Shown here in pieces: positions 58,458-64,000 of a stretch of DNA of 64,000 bases. Source of the stretch: JAVSMW01 sp032027005 (lineage in GTDB: Bacteria > Bacillota > Thermincolia > Thermincolales > UBA2595); assembly GCA_032027005.1 (NCBI GenBank), contig JAVSMW010000001.1:62001-126000 (forward strand). Reading direction: 5' to 3'. The first letter of the stretch is position 1. Each line of letters opens with the position of its first letter. Both the position numbers and the translations under genes were made by a program. The notes beneath the pieces are model-generated. The model was not told the DNA's origin. It saw only the letters and a program-made list of their open reading frames with translations, and made no database searches.

Positions 58458-59126
58458 TTAATATCTGGAATCCCATATTTCCCAAGTTGTATCCCCCGTG
58501 TCTATGTTATTCTTTTGCGTGGTTAAAGAGCCTTGCCCAGCTGTATAGGGATTGGTAACCCCACAACTAACCCAACTATTTGAAGTGGTCTTATATTGTG
58601 CAACGCTAAAAGTCACTGGATTTGATACTGAACCAGGTGATTGCTCAGCAGTACTATGTGTTTCTCCAAAAAATTGAGCTTCACTTCTACTGTACGGTAT
58701 TGATGTAAGCGATACTGTAGCTTTGGTTACCCCATCTATTATAAAATACATTGTTGTCGAATCACAACCTACCTTATAATTATAACTACTATTGGTAGCA
58801 GCACCAAAATCATCTCTTTGAACCCATAAATTTGTGGGGGTATAAACATATTCATAAAATTGTTGGGGGTTAGACTGACCTGATCGCTTTCCCCAACCAA
58901 CGGAAGCCCATCCACTACCATCAGAACTAGCTGTCATTACCCACGCACTAACGTCTACCGTTACATATGGGTTCTGAACTTCTATGGTAGCCGCAGCTCC
59001 ATTATTGGATACTACTTTCTTTCCTCCATCAAAGTAGCTAGTGGCAAAGGCATAAGCAGAGGTACTGAAAATTAACATGAAGGTTACGATTACAGACATT
59101 GCTATTTTATATTTTCTTAAAATCAT
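58458..59126 (-). CDS. Secreted hypothetical protein, beta-rich
   Basis: A 222-residue protein with a clear signal peptide (MILRKYKIAMSVIVTFMLIF, cleavage after SAYA-FA near residue 28) and a mature part rich in T, S, Y, W and aromatic strands (VSAWVMTASSDGSGWASVGW, FYEYVYTPTNLWVQRDDFG). Two cysteines could form a disulfide. I do not recognise a characterised family; the pattern suggests an extracellular beta-sandwich. Strong TATAGGAGGAATAAGG start signal. Middle gene of a three-gene unit. Confidence 0.65.
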   Translation of the reverse strand: MILRKYKIAMSVIVTFMLIFSTSAYAFATSYFDGGKKVVSNNGAAATIEVQNPYVTVDVSAWVMTASSDGSGWASVGWGKRSGQSNPQQFYEYVYTPTNLWVQRDDFGAATNSSYNYKVGCDSTTMYFIIDGVTKATVSLTSIPYSRSEAQFFGETHSTAEQSPGSVSNPVTFSVAQYKTTSNSWVSCGVTNPYTAGQGSLTTQKNNIDTGDTTWEIWDSRY

Positions 59127-59167
59127 CCTTATTCCTCCTATAATTTTTATTAAGGCGACGATTCTTA

Positions 59168-59302
59168 CTATATTGCCATAGAAGTCCCCGATATGGTAAC
59201 ATAGTAATCAGAAATAGTGGTCTGTTGAGGTTTGTCCTGGGTTATGGCTTGCGACGCTTTACCAGGTTTACCTCCCGAACCACTATTTTTTATATAATCC
59301 AT
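59168..59302 (-). CDS. Small ORF, 44 aa, heading the secreted-protein operon
   Basis: An ATG at 59302 with a strong GAGGGGGTGA ribosome binding site opens a 44-codon frame ending at 59168, 41 bases before the secreted protein. The peptide is Gly/Lys/Gln-rich at first (NSGSGGKPGKASQAITQDKP) and ends DYYVTISGTSMAI; the SGTSMA string is identical to the core of the subtilase active-site serine motif. It has no signal peptide. It could be a peptide pheromone, a leader or a remnant. Confidence 0.55.
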   Translation of the reverse strand: MDYIKNSGSGGKPGKASQAITQDKPQQTTISDYYVTISGTSMAI

Positions 59303-60155
59303 TGGAATCACCCCCTCTTCTTCAAAGTATGCGTTTTCATCTATTGAATTTGCCGCTCATTTATTTAGATGATTCAGTTCATAAAAGGTTCACAGAAAAT
59401 AAGATTTTTTTAGATTTTTTGGGGAACTTTTCTTTTTCCAATCTTTTTCCAAATCATTTCCACGCATGCCCCCTCTGCTTGTCCCAGAGAAAAAGCTGAT
59501 TTGCCAATAAAGAATGTCATATGATACGAATATCAGATTTATTAAATATCCGGATATTTTTAACATATTAAACAATGCTCTGCCAGTAATTAATGTAATA
59601 TTTGTTGAAAACCAGCGTTTGGGTTATTCGGTTGTCAAAATACCTGATACTGATTAGACCTTGATTCCTATTCTTTTTTTCGACCTGACTCACAGGTCTT
59701 ATTTAAGTGCGCCTTTTTCAGAAACATCTATTATTTTTTATTTTACTGTCCATTTTCAGATTTTTCTTCCTCTTTCATCTTAATATAATTTATCAAAATT
59801 ACAAGATATATGGGTTATAACACAGGTTTAAACGTATAAAAAGTCGTTTTAGACGTATATTGTTACCTCAACTTTCGCACCTAAATAAGGGTGTCTGATA
59901 AAGTTACTATCTAAACTTTCGCAGAGTCAAAATCGTCTAAAATACTTGTCACAAAAGACTTAAAAACCCAACAAATATCGGTATTGGCAATAGAAAACAC
60001 CGCTTCTTTTTTGGTATAGTAAGTAGTACGTTTGACCAAAACTACTACCATACAGAAGAGATGCTAAAGAGTGATAATTGATAAACCATGACTCAAGTTA
60101 AATGCTAACATATTAACATAAAAACAGTCATTATGCGATAAATCGACAAAACTAA
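59303..60155. other. AT-rich gene-poor stretch with transposon-end-like repeats
   Basis: No credible gene here. The motif AACTTTCGCA occurs in the same orientation at 59870-59879 and 59914-59923 and again at 60389-60398. Flanking GTTTTAGACG (59847-59856) and CGTCTAAAAT (59934-59943) are nearly inverted. An imperfect inverted GTAGT/ACTAC pair lies near 60020-60055. A 65-codon frame at 59302-59499 lacks a ribosome binding site. Confidence 0.5.
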
Positions 60156-60360
60156 TGTATTTATTTGGTAAAAACTAAAAGTTTCACCTACTTATCTCAA
60201 CATGGTTCAGAGGGTAACCACTTTTCACCTGTTTTACGCACTCTGGAACATTACCTGGCGGCTTATCGCAAGAACAGCTTGGAAGGGCTCAGAGCTCCAA
60301 GGGAGATAAACGTATATTGAAAGCCATACCAGAAAATTTGTTCCTACTACCAAGACATAA
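60156..60360 (+). pseudogene. Remnant of an integrase/transposase N-terminal helix-turn-helix
   Basis: An open stretch (60156-60317) translates to HFSPVLRTLEHYLAAYRKNS then LEGLRAPRE, which resembles the HTH of Mu/IS481-like DDE transposases (TLRRWLxAYRKGGLEGL type). After a stop, the +1 frame continues GDKRILKAIPENLF, like the following GKxRVIPEE segment, so a frameshift is likely. No catalytic core remains. Identification is from pattern memory only. Confidence 0.4.
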
Positions 60361-60689
60361 TTTTTCTATCGATAGTTTTTCTTAACTCAACTTTCGCAAC
60401 TTAAAAACTATGCTTAATCAATGTAATACCAAAGTTTTTGATAAAAAAGAGGAAACACCAGTCTTTTTGTGAAACGTCATGTGGAACGAGAAAATGAATT
60501 CACTGCAACGCCGCATTCGTAATGATTCTGGATAGCATAAAATCAAAAAGATAACAAGGGTTGCTATATTTGTATAATTCTAAGCTAATAAAAAATCTTC
60601 CTTATCTGGCGTAGGATTTTTTCTATCCCTGCCAGTAAGGAAGATGCTTATCTTTTTACACAAAATTTTACTCGCTACTCGCCACTACG

Positions 60690-61166
60690 TTACTTAGCGG
60701 CTGCGGCTTCCTGCTCCCCTTTTGGTGGTGTCCGCAGTTCTTCCCGGGAAGCCTTAATCTGAGTCAGAACTTTCTCTACATTTTCTTCACTGTTTCTTAA
60801 TAACTCATCAGCAAACTGATAAGCCCCGATTTTGATTTCCCGGGATAAAGACCTAGCCTGTTCAACCACTTCGTTAGCCTGCTGCGTGGCCTGTTTGACC
60901 AGTTCATTTTCCCCGGCCATCCTGGCTAATTCTTCTTTTGCCTGAGAAACGATTCTGTTGGCTTCAGCCCTGGCATCTGCCAGAAGTTTTTCCCGTTCTG
61001 ATACAATCACTTTAGCCTGCCTCATTTCCTCCGGCAGGGTTGTACGGATATGGTCAACCATATCAAGAATAAGTTCATCATCAACCAGAATCTTGCCAAC
61101 CAAAGGAACCCTGGTGCTCTCTTCCACCAATTCTTCCAACTCGTTTAAGACATCCAAGATATCCAT
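60690..61166 (-). CDS. Conserved coiled-coil protein upstream of the coaD operon end
   Basis: A 158-residue highly charged protein: an N-terminal helix (MDILDVLNELEELVEESTRV), then a long coiled coil (residues 45-135; VSEREKLLADARAEANRIVS, QAKEELARMAGENELVKQAT) and an Ala-rich tail. It resembles ATP-synthase-b/E-like or DivIVA-like coiled-coil proteins that occur next to coaD in Clostridia. No defined function. GGGAGGAA ribosome binding site; 67 bases after coaD. Confidence 0.7.
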   Translation of the reverse strand: MDILDVLNELEELVEESTRVPLVGKILVDDELILDMVDHIRTTLPEEMRQAKVIVSEREKLLADARAEANRIVSQAKEELARMAGENELVKQATQQANEVVEQARSLSREIKIGAYQFADELLRNSEENVEKVLTQIKASREELRTPPKGEQEAAAAK

Positions 61167-61233
61167 TTTCTATTCCTCCCAAAGTTTAATCCAGCAAATT
61201 CCTAATATGTAACTGAGGATGTGAAACTCGCTC

Positions 61234-61719
61234 TCACTTTAATGACTGGAATTTCTCCCGCAGCCTTTCTTCCACAATTTTGGGCACAAAATCAGCCACG
61301 CTGCCGCCCATGCCGCTGACCTCTCTAACTGTACTGGAACTCAAAAATGACCATTGAGCCTGTGACATCATAAACAAAGTTTCAACTGCCGGCTGTAATT
61401 TTTTATTAGTCAGAGCCATCTGAAACTCATATTCAAAATCCGATATAGCGCGCAGACCGCGGATAATGGTCTGGGCATTTTTTTGGGCGGTATATTCCAC
61501 CGTCAACCCCTGAAAAGTGTCAACAGATACATTTGGATGTTGTGATAAAATTTCAATTAACATTTCTTTCCGTTCTTCCAAAGTAAACAGTGATTTCTTC
61601 CCGGAATTAACAGATACAGCCACCACAACACGGTCAAAAAGGTGTGAAGCCCTTTCAATAATGTCAAGATGCCCATTGGTCACCGGGTCGAAGCTCCCGG
61701 GGTAGATAGCTAATTTCAT
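61234..61719 (-). CDS. coaD: Phosphopantetheine adenylyltransferase
   Basis: Penultimate step of coenzyme A synthesis. The N-terminal nucleotidyltransferase motif AIYPGSFDPVTNGHLDIIER and the C-terminal SSSTVREVSGMGG are intact; TIIRGLRAISDFEYE is characteristic. 161 residues, normal. It follows rsmD by 14 bases, the classical rsmD-coaD order. Confidence 0.97.
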   Translation of the reverse strand: MKLAIYPGSFDPVTNGHLDIIERASHLFDRVVVAVSVNSGKKSLFTLEERKEMLIEILSQHPNVSVDTFQGLTVEYTAQKNAQTIIRGLRAISDFEYEFQMALTNKKLQPAVETLFMMSQAQWSFLSSSTVREVSGMGGSVADFVPKIVEERLREKFQSLK

Positions 61720-61733
61720 AAAATCCCCTTCCT

Positions 61734-62294
61734 TTAAATCGCACTTAATTCCTGGTAGAACGAAATAATTGTGTCCCCGTACCGCTCTTGCCTTATTAAC
61801 CGCAAGTTTCCATACTTATCAGACAGGGTATCCAACTTACTGCTTTCAGCAATGACCAATCCTCCAGGTCTGATTATCTGATAATGGACCAAAGTTTCGA
61901 TACTCTTCTGTAATAAATTGCGCAGGTAGGGCGGGTCCAAAAAAATTATGTCAAAAGTGCGTTGTTGTGATGCCAACCTGGCAACTGTGCTGTCAACGTC
62001 CTGGCTTATTATTTCAGCTTGATCTGCTAAACCCGTTAAATCCAGGTTAGCTCTGATTATTTTTACAACCCGCGGATCTTTTTCAACAAACACAGCAGAA
62101 TCTGCACCCCTGCTGAGGGCTTCTATGCCTATGGCACCGGTTCCGGCATATAAATCCAAAACAGCCTTATCAAGCAACCGGTCACCAATAATATTAAACA
62201 GCGACTCTTTAGTCCGGTCAGATGTGGGCCTTGTATTCATTCCTTTAGGTGCCTTTAACCTTCTGCCTTTAGCTTGTCCGGTGATTACACGCAA
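61734..62294 (-). CDS. rsmD: 16S rRNA (guanine-966-N2)-methyltransferase
   Basis: A 186-residue Rossmann methyltransferase. The SAM motif is VLDLYAGTGAIGIEALSRGA and the catalytic motif IV is IIFLDPPYLRN; the N-terminal RVITGQAKGRRLKAPKGMNT and RPTSDRTKESLFNI are typical. TTG start at 62294 with a GAGGTGA site. First gene of the rsmD-coaD unit. Confidence 0.95.
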   Translation of the reverse strand: MRVITGQAKGRRLKAPKGMNTRPTSDRTKESLFNIIGDRLLDKAVLDLYAGTGAIGIEALSRGADSAVFVEKDPRVVKIIRANLDLTGLADQAEIISQDVDSTVARLASQQRTFDIIFLDPPYLRNLLQKSIETLVHYQIIRPGGLVIAESSKLDTLSDKYGNLRLIRQERYGDTIISFYQELSAI

Positions 62295-62605
62295 TTGTAT
62301 TTATCACCTCAATACCATAGTTGGAAATATTAACATACTAAATTATAACATAACTTTTTTCAAAAATCGATTTTGTAAATAAACTTTTTTAGTCAGTTTT
62401 TTCCATCATATTGTTTTCCATTAAATTCCATGTATATTTTCCGGTTTTCGGTTCAAAATAGACTCAGGATATCCTATTACATAAGCGAAAACGGAGGAAA
62501 GGGTAAGAATCAAAACATCCCCCATTTACTCTCCCTCCTGTTTCTCCTCTCCCCCCGCCGGCTAATACCCGGCGGTTATTTTGACGTTAAATTTAGTTGA
62601 CCAAG
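62295..62605. other. Intergenic region with one GC-rich hairpin
   Basis: No gene. AT-rich sequence with a CCGCCGG/CCGGCGG stem near 62557-62576, followed on the plus strand by TTATTTTG. It lies 30 bases past the ykuK stop and may be its transcript end, although the T-tract is on the other strand. Confidence 0.5.
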
Positions 62606-63079
62606 TCAATTTTTTGTAAACCGGTCGGCAACTTTAGAAGCACCATAAGAATCAGGCTTTATCCTAACCAAATACCCACTCGTATTAATCATACTGACTA
62701 CTTGTTGAATCATTTCCCGGCTCCTGCCTTTTTCCCCTATATCGACATGAATTTCAATTGTTAAGCCAGGATTTCCGTCAGCTAAACATATTATTAAATC
62801 TCCGGCCATTTCGAGACTACGGGATGCTTCTTCAAAAATGCGGTGCTTCAGCGTGAGGGGCGTTTGAAGAAAACTCCTGCAATAATAGAACCTGGCACCT
62901 TTACCCTCTCTGTGGATAATCACAGCAGTTACAAAGCAGGTAACCTGGCCCGGCTGTGAATCTGTTCCGATAATCAAGCGGTATTTATCGCCAGGATGAG
63001 CATTGACAAAACCGAGAATATCAGTACACATTTCTTCCATTGTAATCTTGCCTTTAGTCGGACTGGTAAAATATATCAT
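62606..63079 (-). CDS. ykuK: YkuK family RNase H-like protein (DUF458)
   Basis: A 157-residue protein of the YkuK/DUF458 family, predicted to have an RNase H-like fold; biochemical role not established. Visible features are LIIGTDSQPGQVTCFVTAVI (an acidic strand like RNase H), FEEASRSLEMAGDLI, IEIHVDIGEKGRSREMI and the C-terminal IKPDSYGASKVADRFTK. Length is normal. ATG with a GGGGGAAT site; single-gene unit. Confidence 0.82.
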   Translation of the reverse strand: MIYFTSPTKGKITMEEMCTDILGFVNAHPGDKYRLIIGTDSQPGQVTCFVTAVIIHREGKGARFYYCRSFLQTPLTLKHRIFEEASRSLEMAGDLIICLADGNPGLTIEIHVDIGEKGRSREMIQQVVSMINTSGYLVRIKPDSYGASKVADRFTKN

Positions 63080-63271
63080 AAGAATTCCCCCACTTTTATT
63101 ATAACAAACGGATTGGAAATTAGACCATTTCAGCAGTTAACATGTTTTACCAAAGGCTGTCACACGCTTCAGATTAATACTCAGGTTTCTTTACTTTTCG
63201 AAGGACTTGTAATATTATAGAAAAGGTATAATTTTGTCATAAAATCATTGAAAAGCATTGGGGGTTTAACC

Positions 63272-64000
63272 TTGCAGGGCGTTGAAAACCAGCACATAAT
63301 CTGTATCTCTTCAATAGATTGGGATCCAATCTGGACCCGGAAACAACAGATAATGTCCCGCCTCCCCAAATCTAATACCATTCTTTATATTGAGCCGCCG
63401 ATTACCCTGATTTCACCCCTTAAAGACCGAACTGCTTTAAGTAAATGGGGGATGTGGTTTAAAGGACTGCGCAGAATCAGCGAAAATATATACCTGTATT
63501 CTTCACCTATTGTCCTTCCCTTTGGTAACAAATCGCGGCTGATCAATAAAATTAACCAATGGTGGATAAGTCTTTTTCTAAACAAAATTATTTCCCGGCT
63601 CAAACTAAAAAATCCTATTATCTGGACTTATATGCCCACCTCAGTCGACCTGGTGGAGCGGCTTCCCAGTCATAAACTGCTCGTTTACGATTGTGTTGAT
63701 GAACATACTGAATATACCGGTTTAATAAATAAGGCACTGGTAACGGATATGGAACGGCAGCTAATGGATCAGTGCGGGCTTGTTTTTGTAACAGCCCAGG
63801 GGCTTTTTAAGGCCAAAAAAGATTTTGCCCGGGAAATATATTTTCTACCCAATGCCGCCAATGTTGAACATTTTATGAAGGCCCAGGATCCAGCTACTGT
63901 GATCCCTGCAGACATTGCCAACATCCCGGGACCAATCGTAGGCTTTGTCGGTGTTATTCAGGATTGGATTGACCTGGATCTGGTCGAAGCTGCTGCTTTG
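63272..64000 (+). CDS. Glycosyltransferase, partial (runs off window)
   Basis: An open frame of 243 codons continues past the window end. It starts at a TTG at 63272 with a GGGGG site. The sequence QHIICISSIDWDPIWTRKQQ, then IEPPITLISPLK, LVYDCVDEHTEYTG, GLVFVTAQGLFKAKKD, FLPNAANVEHF and PGPIVGFVGVIQDWIDLDLV are typical of GT4-like enzymes near TuaH, which act in surface polysaccharide synthesis. The donor-binding C-terminal half lies mostly outside. Divergent from ykuK. Confidence 0.85.
   Translation, partial: MQGVENQHIICISSIDWDPIWTRKQQIMSRLPKSNTILYIEPPITLISPLKDRTALSKWGMWFKGLRRISENIYLYSSPIVLPFGNKSRLINKINQWWISLFLNKIISRLKLKNPIIWTYMPTSVDLVERLPSHKLLVYDCVDEHTEYTGLINKALVTDMERQLMDQCGLVFVTAQGLFKAKKDFAREIYFLPNAANVEHFMKAQDPATVIPADIANIPGPIVGFVGVIQDWIDLDLVEAAAL

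Noticed and set aside
59302..59499. 65-codon plus-strand frame in the AT-rich gap
   Set aside because: Starts opposite the 44-aa frame's start region, lacks a ribosome binding site and has no recognisable features.

Overview
The window looks like a chromosome segment of a strictly anaerobic, endospore-forming Clostridia-type Firmicute. A Peptococcaceae/Desulfotomaculum-like lineage is the best guess, from gene content and order rather than from any search. Supporting signs are the Firmicute order rpmF-yceD / fapR-plsX-fab-acpP-rnc-smc-ftsY-ylxM-ffh-rpsP-ylqC-ylqD-rimM-trmD-rplS-lepB-rbgA-rnhB, a sporulation gene (ylbJ), AGGAGG-type ribosome binding sites with frequent GTG/TTG starts, a tungsten/molybdenum aldehyde:ferredoxin oxidoreductase, corrinoid methyltransferases, and a complex I operon without the NADH-input subunits. 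Most genes lie on the minus strand, so transcription runs from high to low coordinates.

Layout from low to high coordinates. 1-8.5 kb: nuoABCDHIJKLMN (nuoN cut by the window edge). 8.8-16.6 kb: rnhB, rbgA, lepB, rplS with a structured leader, a SPOUT methyltransferase, trmD, rimM, ylqD, khpA, rpsP, ffh, ylxM. 16.8-17.5 kb: a decayed UbiD-type decarboxylase and a 60-aa ORF. 17.7-24.5 kb: salvage of S-adenosylmethionine by-products (mtnP, mtnA, ahcY, a class II aldolase, an AOR, an MTA/SAH deaminase), directly behind ftsY. 25.7-28.1 kb: a two-domain JAMM-like protein and a MazF-like toxin with a structured 5' leader. 28.3-31.9 kb: smc. 32-41.4 kb: a four-component corrinoid methyltransferase (O-demethylase-like) cluster with its own GntR/HutC regulator and recognisable operators, then a diguanylate cyclase. 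41.5-44 kb (plus strand): a cobalamin riboswitch driving cobT, an orphan Cys-rich gene and an orphan RelB/DinJ antitoxin. 44.1-54.9 kb: radical SAM gene, rnc, the complete fatty-acid initiation/elongation operon under FapR, rpmF and yceD. 55.1-57.7 kb (plus): tmcAL and ylbJ. 57.9-59.3 kb: a small secreted-protein operon headed by a 44-codon ORF. 59.3-60.7 kb: an AT-rich gene-poor stretch with transposase remnants. 60.7-63.1 kb: coiled-coil protein, coaD, rsmD, ykuK. 63.3 kb to the end (plus): a partial glycosyltransferase.

How it fits together. The conserved rnc-smc-ftsY-ylxM-ffh backbone is interrupted by three accessory blocks (MTA salvage, JAMM/MazF, and the corrinoid/cobamide island), which hold most of what is unusual. 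The corrinoid island links a UroD-family methyltransferase, two corrinoid proteins, a methyl-tetrahydrofolate methyltransferase and an ATP-dependent corrinoid reactivase, so methyl groups from an unknown substrate would enter the folate C1 pool; the nearby B12-riboswitch-controlled cobT supplies lower-ligand activation for cobamides. The salvage block can be read as an anaerobic DHAP shunt whose aldehyde product is oxidised by the AOR with ferredoxin as acceptor, and the NuoEFG-less complex I is a plausible ferredoxin consumer; these two links are inference.

Intergenic DNA is rich in tandem pentamer-to-nonamer repeats (GAGTG/GAGTA/TCGCGAGT types) and long inverted repeats. No tRNA, rRNA or CRISPR array was seen.
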